Shown here one piece after another: positions 51,233 through 61,995 of a DNA stretch of 64,000 nucleotides. Numbering within the stretch: position 1 is the first letter of the stretch; each line of letters starts with the position of its first letter. Where the stretch lies: positions 477,906 to 541,905 of the forward strand of contig FJUW01000015.1 of NCBI GenBank assembly GCA_900074885.1, given 5' to 3'. The stretch comes from Rhynchosporium graminicola (Eukaryota; Ascomycota; Leotiomycetes; Helotiales; Ploettnerulaceae). Position numbers and translations under genes: made by a program. The notes under the pieces were generated by a model. The model was not told the DNA's origin. It did not search any database and was given only the letters and a program-made list of their open reading frames with translations.

Positions 51233-52249
51233 CCCCAAGGCGGGCATTCGGCATTCTCTTCCTGCTGTTGTAGGAAGGGGAATTACCGCGGAAGACGATT
51301 CGCTCCTTCTCTTCTTCCATGAAGGAAGGAAGCACAAATCTTTTGATGCACGTCGCATTTTCAGCCAAGGGACCAGGGATGTCGATTGCGAGATGCTGTG
51401 CTGCACATACTGAGGTTTGTTTGGATGGGTGGACGTGGTGGACCTACGATGTGCTTACCGAATGCGGATGTCGATGAGCTTCAGGGGACTCCCCCAACGT
51501 AGAGCAGAAATCCGGAATCTCGAAACAATTCACGATCAAACGATCGTTGTGTGACTCGCAATTGGTACCTGTTCACCGTGATCTTCTCTCTCGTGAACCA
51601 TACCTTCCTTAGTTTACGCTGCGGTCTTGCCAAGCTAAGCGAGACCTCGGAACGTCAAGAACAAGAAGACAAGAAAACCACTACTAAGCAGGAAGTAACC
51701 GTCTGTCGCACTCCGTAAGAAAAACCAATCCGAGAGACGCAAGATATTTGTGATGCACATCGCACTCTACACCCAAGAAAAGCGGCGTCGGAATCGTCCC
51801 CCGATTGCTCGATATGAAGCCATAGTCTCGGGACTCTCTCGGGATCGAATTATTTGAAAGAGGGTCGGTCAGTCATGGTTAGGCGGGAAATCCCTAACGA
51901 GGATCTGAACAGTCCGCCCGCCAGTGACGTGACATACACACAAATACTGTATTAACTTTTAAACTTGTATTTGATTTAGATGATCTTCGTGAATCGCAAC
52001 TTTTTTGTTGCAAGTAGCAAAAGCTGGGCGTCTGAGGCGTTAAAAGGTGGACGTCAGAAATGAGGCCGGCTGATGAGTCCGCATCAGTTAGCGTCGGGTA
52101 CCTTTTCGATCTGGATATTGCCGTCTGCACTTGGAATCGAACTAAACATCTGTGCAAGTGTAAAGTGTTTGTTGCACGTCGTACCTCTTGCCAATTTTCT
52201 TGGCTTTGACGATTGTGTTTTAGAGTTTATCGTCGAGACGTGGACTCTT

Positions 52250-53460
52250 AAATTGCCATCAAGAAATCGTTGTCTTGTACGGCTTGCCAAGCATATCCAA
52301 ACTTTTCTATCTGTAGCATGGCTAAGGTTACCGGTATATTCATCTTCCATCTTGATGAGTCGATGGCTGTTCTGTTACAGGTCCTGTCTTTACTCCTTGA
52401 ATTTGAGGTCTCTATTTCTCCAAGTTCGCTGGAGACGTGATTCGTTTGTATGAGGAAGCTTGCGGTCATCGCTACCTGCCAAGGACATCCGGTTTTTTCA
52501 TTTCAGGTTCTGCCAAGCCGATCAGCCCTTTCACATCTAGCTCACAAATTGGTGAAGCTTTGTTGCATATCGCGATTTCTGCCAATCTCTTGGTCTCTGT
52601 GTCTTTACTCTAAGATTCAATGAGGAGACCCGTACTCATCGTTAGCGTCCAGTATCCTCGTCCTATTCACTGCCAGCCAAAGATATCCAAATTGGTCGTT
52701 TTCTGGTTTCGCCAAGCAGACGAACGGTTCTACCTTCACAAGTGCAAGTTGCAAAGGTTTTGTTGCATATCGCAGCTTTTGCCAACTCTTGGCTTCTCGA
52801 ATTGTAATCTAATAAATCTCCTCTTCCGCCCTGTGGGGGTTATTGTGGTGGGCTACCCTACTGCCAAGACATCCGAGGTTTTTCATCTCTGGTATTGCCA
52901 AGCAGACGAACATTTCTGCTTCCAGAAGCACGGCAAACAATTTGTTGCATATCGTACACCTTGCCAACTCTTGGCCATTCAACTTGTAGACTTATGAATT
53001 CCATTCCTCTAGAGATCACTGTGGCAGGTAGGAATCCCACTGCCAAGACATTCGAGATTCTTCATTTTCTGGTTTTGGTAGGCCAACGAAGATTTCTACC
53101 TCCCCAAGTTCAAGTTAGTTCAAGTTGCAGAGGATTTGTTGCATATCGTAAGCCTTGCCAACTCTTGGCTTCCAAATTGTAGCCTTATAAATCTTCCCCA
53201 AGGGAAGGATTGTTGTAACCCTACTGCCAAGACATCCGCGATTTATTCATTTCTGGCACTGCCAAGCTGACGAACGCTTCTATCTCTACAAACGCAAGTC
53301 GCAAAAGTTTTGTTGCACGTCTGTATGTTTGCCAACCTCTTGGCATATCTAAGTTGCAAGGCTAGATAGAGTATCTCTGGAAAACCTTGAGATCGTAAAT
53401 CTACGTCCAGAGTTCGGCCTTCCTCATTTGCCAAGACGTGTATTTTTCTTCATACTTTGT
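52250..53460 (+). repeat. ~185-200 bp tandem satellite inside the array
   Basis: About six diverged units. Each contains, in order, tttgttgcatatcg, then gccaactcttggc (a GCCAA-3-TTGGC inverted repeat) about 20 bp later, then ctgccaagacatccgag, a catttctggt stretch, gccaagcagacgaac and caagttgcaaag before the next motif. Motif starts at 52559, 52759, 52941, 53135 and 53309 give periods of 174-200 bp. The final unit fades after ttgccaagacgtg at about 53430. Confidence 0.8.
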
Positions 53461-53795
53461 CGCCAAGAAAACAAGTCATAGACCAGACCGAAGTGTAGGG
53501 CATGTATGCAAGGGACATGAATCAGGGACATCGTCTCAAGAAGTTTTGCAAGCTTTAATGTTCCTTGATTTAAGATAGGATGATGCTGGAGTTGAGTTGT
53601 GAGTATGAACTTCGCTTGCCAGGGTGGCTTCTATCTTTTGGTCCTCGATGATTGCTTGCTGGCTTCAGAGTGTCGGAGTAAGTGCTGCAACTGTGATGAC
53701 TGACCGCGGAAACAAGATTTCCTGATATCTTAAGAGACTTCCAGACTTGTATCCTATTTTCGATTCAGAGTTCGGTCAATTAAACTGTAGAAACA

Positions 53796-54008
53796 ATGAC
53801 CTCGACGGATACGGAAACCCTGTCTCACCAGCTCCTACCTATCATCTTTAATGGTAAACAAATCAAGACAACGTCAGACCGATCAGACCCATGGGTCTTT
53901 CATTTGAAGTACAGTTATCTGACAGATGGTCAATTTTTCTCAGAGAAGACTTGGGACCTGAGGGATGTACACAAGTCTCATGTCTCACAAAGGTCACAAA
54001 GGCTCTAG
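53796..54008 (+). CDS. Hypothetical small ORF, 70 aa
   Basis: ATG at 53796 in a favourable context (aaacaATGACC), stop at 54006-54008. The product starts MTSTDTETLSHQLLPIIF and is hydrophilic with no signal peptide or known motif. It sits in the gap of the motif array just before the secreted-protein gene. Confidence 0.25.
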   Translation: MTSTDTETLSHQLLPIIFNGKQIKTTSDRSDPWVFHLKYSYLTDGQFFSEKTWDLRDVHKSHVSQRSQRL

Positions 54009-54264
54009 TCCAACACTGTAAAATTTGTGTGATGTCTCCATTTTGCGCTTTGTTATACATGCTCTGAGCTATCAATACATCCAAGTCACTTCCTGTGTTT
54101 CCCTCCCTGCGCGCTGCTGATCCACCCCCTTGTCAGATATGTCTGGACTCCGGTTGATCGTCAGGGTCCACCACCCTACCACACCATCCCTACCACCACC
54201 TGGACCACTCTACCTGAGCATACGATCTCTACCTCGCAATCTCAGTCGCTAGAGGAATCCCCTC

Positions 54265-54743
54265 TTACCAGGTGAGACTCGTTACGCAGCTTCCTACATA
54301 TTCGGGACCCTCACTGCACATGTAACATTTGGGCCCGATAGCCTTCTTCTGTGCTGGCGTGGCATCAGGATAGGGGCACGTGCTCGAGGCCTGGAGACCC
54401 TTCCACCCGGCCCATGTTGTGCAGTCACTGTCCCGTGAGCATGACAGGTGGCATATCCGCTGCTTCGGATCGCACGTCTTCGACTGTTTCCCCCAGCCTT
54501 GGGCAACTTTGCTGTTCGTGCAATCTGAGGCTTTCTTGCACTGTAGAGATGAATATCAGCAATGCGAAAAGGTAGGAGACGAGAGAGGTGAGGTTAACGT
54601 ACGGGAACGGAGTTTGCTCTTTTACTGATGCCGTGAGCACCAATACTAAGGTCACCATCCCCAGATGCGTGGTATTCCCTGCCGGCGAAAGCAGTAGCGG
54701 CGTTAGCCAGAAGGAAAGCGAGGAAGAGTGATGGAGTACGCAT
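54265..54743 (-). CDS. Small cysteine-rich secreted protein (effector-like)
   Basis: Two exons (54743-54603, 54540-54265) joined in phase 0 give 138 aa. Signal peptide MRTPSLFLAFLLANAATAFA is followed by a short propeptide-like stretch ending ISKR, a Kex2-type site, then a mature part with ten Cys (CKKASDC, TCDPKQRICHLSCSRDSDC, STC, KCYMC, SC). The stop follows SLTW. The bases at the stop (CTG-GTAAGAG) also form a good splice donor, so a further exon is possible. The layout fits a small secreted Cys-rich protein, such as an effector or antimicrobial-like peptide; no family is recognised. It lies inside the gap of the motif array, in otherwise gene-poor DNA. Confidence 0.72.
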
Positions 54744-55141
54744 TGTTGTGAATGAGTGTGGTGATACTGTTGGATTGAAGGGAATGAATGTGGTGATGCT
54801 GTTGGATTGAAAGGACTGTTGTTGGTTGCTGTCGGCAAGAGTGTCGGGAGAGCTCCAGTTTATATATGTTTCTTTGGACGTGTAGATACGGGAGACCAAC
54901 CGGTACCTTTAGGGATCCCCAGCCATCCTAACGCTTTTCTGGATTAGATAATAAAGAGAAGAAGATTTTGTAGGCATAAGACGAAGTAAATTCACAGCCA
55001 GAAATCTCGCCAGAGTGACTACTAGCTCGCATAATCCTATGATAGACCTCAGCTAGCAAAGTATATAAAATGATCAGCCATGCTCAAGGATCACCTCGGA
55101 TGAACTATCACTCCGTTTCGCCAATCGACTACTCGCTTTTT

Positions 55142-55213
55142 CCGTGGGTCTGAACCTGACAGGGCTCATATCCAGAGTCGATTCTACTACAGTGGACAGG
55201 CTCAGACCCACGG
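55142..55213. repeat. Inverted repeat, 17-bp arms
   Basis: Arms ccgtgggtctgaacctg (55142-55158) and caggctcagacccacgg (55197-55213) match at 16 of 17 positions, with a 38-bp loop. It could be the ends of a very small palindromic element or a folded RNA. Confidence 0.6.
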
Positions 55214-55349
55214 GGAAACCGAGTACTCGGTTCCCTCCAGAATTTGTAAACCTACCGGGGTTGTGTAAAGGGAGGAGAGGTTACAAGGGAGAGCATTATA
55301 TATTCTCTTTAATCTCTTTGATCGCGGTGACTTACTCGCCCTTCCATTT

Positions 55350-55661
55350 TTAGTGCTTATTCTCTCTACATTCGAAGATAATGCCCTCTCTTCTAATAGG
55401 ATATTTAGATTTCCAGGCATCTAGGCAAGCTTGAAGTGTACTTACTACGCCGCGAGTTAAAAGTAAAAATTCATCTTGGTGTATTACCGCATCGAAGATA
55501 TCGTGAATTCTAGAATTCTTGCTCGAAATCCGGTCTATCCTATCAGGTTTAACACCCCTACTAGCTGAGTTTAAAAAGTGGAAAGTTCCGACCGGCGAGG
55601 GTACCGAGTAATGGCTCAATCTACTGAAAGCTACCCATGTTACACGTCTACGCGTCGTCAT
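55350..55661 (-). CDS. Hypothetical ORF, 103 aa
   Basis: ATG at 55661, TAA ending at 55350. The product starts MTTRRRVTWVAFSRLSHYS and ends with a helical, charged segment (STLQACLDAWKSKYPIRREG). AT-rich codons set it apart from neighbouring genes, which suggests a transferred or mobile-element-derived piece. No domain recognised. Confidence 0.35.
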   Translation of the reverse strand: MTTRRRVTWVAFSRLSHYSVPSPVGTFHFLNSASRGVKPDRIDRISSKNSRIHDIFDAVIHQDEFLLLTRGVVSTLQACLDAWKSKYPIRREGIIFECRENKH

Positions 55662-56111
55662 TTACCGTTCGTACTTTCATCTGAACCTTGATTACGATCA
55701 CAGACCAGCCGACATGTTTCGAACCCAAACCATCCGTTCATCGATCCATTGAGAGACTAAACATAGAGTTTGTTGCACGTCTACAGATCCCGGCGTCGAG
55801 TAGATTAGGCTCGTCTTGGGAATATTGCTCATCTCAATGCGAATATGCGAGGCGATGGGAAATTTGAAAGCTCCCTTGCCATTTTCACTGAGGAGGCATG
55901 TAAAATTAATAAAAACTCAACGCCCGGCTCTGCCTTACCAACATACGCGGGCAGAAAAAAAAGCGGTGGGCTTATTCATATCTCATGAATGCAGATCAGG
56001 TGCTATGTCTCACCTGTAGTAGAGTCATTTGCTCTACAACGACAAATGTGAAAACGAAATTGCTTTGTTGCACATCTGCAAATCTCGGCGTCGATTAAGA
56101 AAGAAGGGCTC

Positions 56112-56402
56112 ATGGATGTGACTGACTGGCGATATCTCGCTGCTTTTGCCAAGAACGGTCAATCAGTACGGAGGTACTGTAGGTACATTGTACAAAAGAA
56201 GGAAGTCAAGTTCCGGGAATGCCAGGCTCGGAAGGTTGGTGTACGGATAGGTAGTATAATTGTACCTACCGGTTTTCCCGGCCCCCACTGGCTGGAGCAT
56301 GGTGAAAGCACAGAGGATCTGTGGGAAGTTACTTGGTATGATGGAAGGTTTAGCTTGGCTGGAGGTGGAGGGAATTGGCATTTGAATACTGAAGGCAAGT
56401 AG
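56112..56402 (+). CDS. Hypothetical ORF, 96 aa
   Basis: ATG at 56112, stop TAG at 56400-56402. The product starts MDVTDWRYLAAFAKNGQS, is basic in the middle and Gly/Trp-rich at the end. It falls between two array motifs (56064 and 56418). No known motif, and reverse frames are open too, so coding status is doubtful. Confidence 0.25.
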   Translation: MDVTDWRYLAAFAKNGQSVRRYCRYIVQKKEVKFRECQARKVGVRIGSIIVPTGFPGPHWLEHGESTEDLWEVTWYDGRFSLAGGGGNWHLNTEGK

Positions 56403-57040
56403 ATGAGGGCAGAGGTTTTTGTTGCATGTCGATATAAATACCAAGATGAGCTAGGGATAGATTTGTGAAGTTGCATGTGGGGTGTATGTATGCCACCACG
56501 TGAAAGAGGAAGCCGACAGACAGCACGCGTTATTTGTTGGAGAGTATGCCTGACGTGTACCTCTTTGGGAGTCTATATTGATTCATGTTGCACGGCATAA
56601 TAGAGAGCAATCCCTTGATACCTAAACAATACTTGTAATCGGATCCCAGCTTCCGTACTTCGGTTCTTCTAGCTTTGAATAAATCAGTATTTGTGTTCAT
56701 GAACCACAAATGGAGATACCCCGTCCATTCGTCCACCACCAAGAAAGACAGGAAGCCCCTAGAAATTAGCGAGGGGTGGAATCCAATCAACTCCTTTTCT
56801 TCTTGGGACGAAGATAATTGATAGGCAATCGGCCAAGACCTCGGAAGCATCTCCTCCTCTGCACAAGAAGGCAAACAAAGATGAATAACGACGAGCTGCA
56901 GCTTTGTTGCACATCAGAGAAGCTTGGAAGGTCGACCCTGAGATCCAAGTGCCGGGGCTAGTGGTCTGATGAGCGATGAGTGGATTTGCCTAGGAGCATT
57001 TGGTGGTGAGGGTTTGCAGGTGGGTACGTTGCCTGTCGGG

Positions 57041-57060
57041 ATAGATAGATAGATAGATAG
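57041..57060 (+). repeat. (ATAG) microsatellite in an array spacer
   Basis: Five tandem copies of atag between motifs 56903 and 57167. Confidence 0.8.
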
Positions 57061-57519
57061 GGCTGACGATGATGGCAATTTCAAAGTCGCATTCAGTCCA
57101 CATCTTACTTAGCTCAGCTGATTTCCAAGTCACTTCTTCCTTGTCTTGCAATTCTTGTCAAGGAAAATTGTTGCACATCGCAAAGATATGCACGAGAGCG
57201 GAGTTGGATACTAGAAGCATTTGTGGTGTCTCAGGCGGCGGCGATGTTCCAGAATAATGAGTCCAGCTGACACTGATTCGTTGCGAGCCGTCGAGCAATT
57301 ACCACGTACTGCACCCAGCTCCCCCAACTCTTGAGGACGTCGTATTTACTAGCTCCTGATTGATCACTTGCCGACAGTGTCTTACTCGTCTGTTGCAAAT
57401 CGCAAGAAGGAGATCTTCATTCTAGACCACGCGGATGTTGGAGAAAAGATGGCGGTGCCTGGGCTCTGCATCTTTGATTGCTTCCGGGCGTGTGCAGCGG
57501 CGCGCTGCAGGTTACAAGG

Positions 57520-57548
57520 GAGAGAGAGAGAGGGAGAGAGAGAGAGAG
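57520..57548 (+). repeat. (GA) microsatellite in an array spacer
   Basis: A gagaga run with one interruption, between motifs 57389 and 57617. Confidence 0.85.
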
Positions 57549-58244
57549 CCGCTGGTCAACACTTCTCATGATCCAGTCGGAGGAGAGCGAGAGGAACTGG
57601 GAGGAAGGTGGATTTTTTTGTTGCACGACTCATCGAGAACCCAGCTTTCCAAGGATATGGATAGTCTTGGAGATGGGCTTTTGGAGGGCTCAAGATTAAT
57701 GCACGGCTTCTCTGTCCATTTATCCCATGCGGGCCGGGCAGCTTCTCTCACATGGCGTGGCATGGCGTAAGCTGGAAGCTAATGAAGCCGCGCATTTCCT
57801 TTGGGAGAGATAAGAGGTGAAAGGTTACACAGATGGGATTAAGAAGGATCTGTTGCACGTCGAGAATTATGGATCTTCAAACAATGTGGCTGTATACCGA
57901 CCGATGTTGTGTGAGGGTGGCCGTTCCGAATGCATATCCACTGCCTGTAGGAAGTTTCATTAGATGAATATACTTGTACTATGGCTATCCAGATCACACG
58001 ACAAGTTGGAGGAAGCGACGGGCTGCTGACGAGGTAGAGACGAATCATTTAAGAGAGTTGCGAGTTCTTTGAACTTTGTTGCACATCGTGAAATGAAAAG
58101 ATCGACGGTCCAGACAACGGTTATGGGCGTCCTGGGCTGAGATCGTCGGCTTTCATCTTGATTTTCACCAACAAGCACGGCCATCTGCATCAGCCACCGT
58201 TCGAGATTCCTGAGTTAACCGAAGCATCCGTCCGATTCAACCAA

Positions 58245-58296
58245 CAGTCAGACAGTCAGACAGTCAGTCAGTCAGTCAGTCACTCAGTCACTCAGG
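58245..58296 (+). repeat. (CAGT) microsatellite in an array spacer
   Basis: Tandem cagt / cagaca units between motifs 58075 and 58344. Confidence 0.85.
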
Positions 58297-58444
58297 CTGA
58301 GTTAGTGATACTCAAGGAAAAAGAATCATCTCGGAAGTTTGATTTTGTTGCACATCTCAAAATCGTCGATCTTTTTGAAGTCCACCTCTCGCGCGTTCGA
58401 GCCTTCCAGGAAGTCCGTTGTCGGTCGCTATGGGTAAAGGCTGC

Positions 58445-58472
58445 TTTGCTTGCTTGCTTGCTTGCTTGCTGC
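58445..58472 (+). repeat. (CTTG) microsatellite in an array spacer
   Basis: Tandem cttg units between motifs 58344 and 58592. Confidence 0.85.
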
Positions 58473-59295
58473 TTCACTTGATCCCTGTGGCTGACAGTTT
58501 ATAGAGTGCAACCATCAAATCTTGACATGCAATTCTCCTGCAGCAGTCATTCGGAGCTTGCCATAGGCTCAGGCCCATTTCGTCAGAAGACTTTGAAGCA
58601 CATCGCAAAAGATCGCCCAGTCGCCAAGCTGGCTGTTGAAGAGTCCAGACTGTCTGTCCTAGAGAGAGAGAGAGGCAATGCGACATCCCATTCCAAGCCC
58701 GATCCAAGAGAAGCCCAGGACCATCACAGTCACACGAATTTTGCCACAGCATGACTGGAATCATTTGAGAATCATACAAACAAAAAAAAGAACAGTTTTG
58801 TTGCACGCCGCAATTGGCACCTACATCTCGATGCCCCTTTTTTTTTTTTAGGAACAGTCAGTGTCTTCTCGTCCAAACCCGTGAAAGTGGATTTTGAGCG
58901 CAAGCAGCCGCTCTCCTCCAAGTCGCAAGTAAGTATTCCAACTGTTTGTTTCAGGACTACATTATCCACCTCCATGTTTCTGACAGGCTAATAGATAGAG
59001 AGAAAGGGAGGTCTCGTCTCGGATTTGTTGCACGCCGTATTTCTGGGATCGACATCAGCGACAGACAGCTTCTATGGGTCTGTCTGGAGCTGGCTTCTTC
59101 TAGACCAGTCTAATTGCATTGTGGCTTGCTTCATTGGGGCTGAGCGACCTGCAGACCTGGGGTAAGAAACGACCTCACTTGGGCTTACGACGGACGGGAG
59201 TGTAATTTCTCTCTCGGATACGAAGGCCCAACAAAGCACTGGATTGGCTAGAGAGGACGAATCTATGGTAAGATCGCGAGCTTTGTTGCAAGTCG

Positions 59296-59914
59296 AAGAG
59301 ACGATCACTTTGTGGTCCAAGTGGTAACTTGAAAGTCGAACGAGGATATTCAGTTGATGCCTTCCTTCATAGCCAGCCAGGCCTAGAACGACCCGATCGT
59401 CTCAAGGACGGCAGGGGTGGTACACGTGCCGGATGTACAAACAAAATACGGAGATGTGGAATGGCTTCCTACTCCTCCTGACGTGAAAGGGATCAAATCA
59501 TTCACAGGTCTCTACAGATTCAATTGAAATTACTTGCTGAAGAATCTAGCTAAAAGGCTGCAAATCACGTTGCTCCTCCGAACCCCGGGAAGATTCCTCG
59601 CTTGCCGCTATGTAGCCTGGAGCTTGAACGGGAACAAGCAGCTTCAAATCTCAGATCGGAATCGCGAAGTATCCCAGGTCTATGGTGATAACGATTGAAG
59701 CCATGTTTTCTGTATGATATAAGCTAGGATACCTTTTTATTTGCCTCTCGTTCTTCCAGAATACGCGTTCTCAAGACTCAAGTCTCCCTGCTCGGTTCCT
59801 CTGTACATATCATCCATCTGAGCTTCTCACACCTCTCATCCGTGTATACTCTCATGAAGTTAACCCACGTCAAACTAACCATCCGTCTCAATCACCCGGT
59901 CAACCCTCCCAATC
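59296..59914. promoter_or_regulatory. Upstream region of the Rad51-like gene
   Basis: 619 bp between the last array motif and the start codon. It contains CT-rich sequence near 59750-59850. No array motif and no other gene seen. Confidence 0.45.
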
Positions 59915-61995
59915 ATGATACATATCGACCACTCTCTTCTCACAAACGCCCCTCCATCGCCCCCAAAGCCCGCCCTCCCAATCATAGCCTCTTATCTTCT
60001 CGATCTAGAAGAGAAGCAGCGGAAACGGTTTTCGGGGAAGGGAAGACCTGAGAGACTTAGTGCGGGATGTAGAGAGGTTGATGAGGTGCTTGGTGGTGGT
60101 GTTGAAAGGGGTGTGGTTCTGGGAATCAGTGCTGGGGTTGAGGGCAAGGAGGCAAGGCTGGTAGGTAGTTTCTTTTCTTTCTCCGGTCTTGTGCTTATCT
60201 ATGGGTTGAGGAGAAGTAGTATGTGTGAGGCCGCCGGTGACCTTGAGAAGGTCAGATGTTGTGTCGAGCAAAAATACATATAATCCATGTCACGTGGACG
60301 GCACATCCTCTCCAGGACGCTGTTTGTCTCTCTTTCTAGCTTCGGTTTACACATTTTGGATCCTCTCATATAAACAGTCTTGGCTAGGGCTTGCCTTCTC
60401 ACTTTCGATACGTTCTATTTATCTCTTACTACTTCCCGCAACACGCACCTTTCATCAATTCACCAAGCTATTTCCAGAGCAGTCTACACAGCTAACATCC
60501 CCAGCTCTCCCTCCATCTCCTCGCTTCAGTCCTTCTCCCAAGCCGCCCATCACTATCAAGCAATCACCAATCAACGTCTCAATCACCAAGAACAAAAGCA
60601 ATAATAATCGACACAAGCGGATCCTTCCCACTCCCACTCCTCGCCTCAGTCCTCAAATCCCGTCTCTTAGAAATCCAATCCCAGAAAGCCCAGAACGCCG
60701 TGAAGACAGGCAATCATGCCGTTAAGGTTTCCGAGCCGAGTAAAGATGCTAGAGGGGCCGGAAGTGGAGGAGTAGATGATCAAGTACAGAAATGTTTGGA
60801 GATGGTGGCTGTTAGTCGAGTGTTTGATGTTGAGGGTCTGTGGGAAGTCATTGGGGAGGTAGATCACGCTGATTCTGTATCGATGGTTCGGGACTCTGGA
60901 GGAGAGTATGACAATAAAAGAGAGATGAAAGGAGGCGGTGCTGGTGAAGGAGCAGCTTTCAGAGAGCAAGATGTGGGCGACGACGAGGTCGAAATCCTGG
61001 ATAGTGAGGAAGATCTTACTCCACCTACCCTACCAGTCTTATTGAAGGATCAGGAGTTACAGCTCAGCGAGAATGAAGGCACAGAAATCATCATCGTGGA
61101 TAATATGACGCATATCATCAATGAGTTATTCGCCAGGAAGGAGAAGAGTGACGGTTTGTCTTCCTTCTCAATCTTTCACCTAAACCCCTCTTAGTACCAC
61201 ATATGGCACTCACACAGCAACATACAAGACAGAAGATATCAAGTATATAATAAAATCATCAACATCAAGCTGACAGATCATAAAGCACACACTCTCCTGA
61301 CCCTCCTCTCCTCAACCCTCCACACCCTTTCCAAAACCAAAAACATACTCACAATCCTACACAACGCAACCAACCCATCCACCAACCCTCAATACTCCCA
61401 CCCTCTCTCTCACAACTCCAACCAAAACCAAAACCAAAACCACAACCACAGCGCCCTCCAGGCAACAACAACCCGCTCCATCTTCGCCTCCGCAGCCACC
61501 AAACCAGCTCTCGGCCAAATCTTCGCACAGTTCCCAGACATCCATGTCTTCATGCACAGATTACCGAGAGGAAGAAGGGACGCAGAGGTATTGTATAGCG
61601 GTGGTATTGATGCCGACGTCATCCCTACTACTACAGACAGAGAGGCCTTCACGAACCGCAACGCTTTCACCCACGAAACGAAACCAGCAGCTGTAATTAC
61701 CTACACGACGATCCTCGAGATCCTCAAAGATGAAGCACCTCTCCTAGATGTCCCCGACAGTTCTCTTCCCCCGAGAAGAGATAGCAGCCTTCGATTCGCG
61801 TACAGAGAGCAGAAATGGACCGCTATCGACGTCTCACCCGATGGGCTGGGTATCGTAGGTGCGTTTGCGGAGAGAGGGGGAATGAAGGGGATGGGTATGA
61901 GTAGAGAGAAGGGCCGGACGAGGATCGACGAGGGGTTGAGTGGTGGAGTGGGAAGTGTGGCCAAGGTTTGGGGGTTTGGAGGACCCAGGGTTTGA
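59915..61995 (+). CDS. RecA/Rad51-like P-loop protein with degenerate Walker A
   Basis: Three exons (59915-60160, 60505-61153, 61286-61995) give 534 aa. Family features: RLSAGCREVDEVLGGGVERG (about residues 49-68) resembles the Rad51-family segment before the P-loop. Then GISAGVEGKEARL (70-82) lies where Walker A belongs but has Glu instead of Thr/Ser after GK. LSLHLLASVLL follows directly after intron 1, AIIIDTSGSF begins at 114, and IIIVDN (277-282) is the likely Walker B. The C-terminal half has GQIFAQFPDIHVFMHRLPR and a Gly/Met-rich end. Likely a fungal Rad51 paralogue-type protein of recombination or repair; ATP hydrolysis is doubtful. Intron 1 (344 nt) is long; its acceptor was chosen because the joined phase restores the family sequence. 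Confidence 0.75.

Larger units (their letters stand above)
50267..59295 (+). repeat. Motif-spacer array: 26 copies of TTTGTTGCAYRTCG
   Basis: A 14-bp motif recurs, always in plus orientation, starting at 50267, 50459, 51114, 51342, 51747, 52004, 52168, 52559, 52759, 52941, 53135, 53309, 55769, 56064, 56418, 56903, 57167, 57389, 57617, 57849, 58075, 58344, 58592, 58797, 59024 and 59282. The core TTGTTGCA is exact in 21 of 26. An 8-mer is expected about 0.14 times per strand in 9 kb of equal-composition DNA. In the right part (57167-59282) spacing is 205-269 bp while the spacers look unrelated to each other and often carry a private microsatellite. In the middle, spacers are themselves repeats. 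No long ORF crosses the units. Motif and spacing are seen directly; what the array does is unknown. It could be a diverged satellite with a constrained core, a cluster of protein-binding sites, or small non-coding RNA units. Confidence 0.8.

Noticed and set aside
50267..59295. CRISPR array
   Set aside because: The repeat is only 14 bp and imperfect, spacers are ~200 bp rather than ~30, there are no cas genes, and the DNA is eukaryotic.
50267..59295. The motif as a conserved peptide (RCATK / TCNK on the minus strand) of one long repeat protein
   Set aside because: Stops occur between all units and the frame of the motif changes from unit to unit.
60225..60725. 166-codon plus-strand ORF
   Set aside because: It runs through intron 1 of the Rad51-like gene and then another frame of its second exon; the family sequence is in the other frame.
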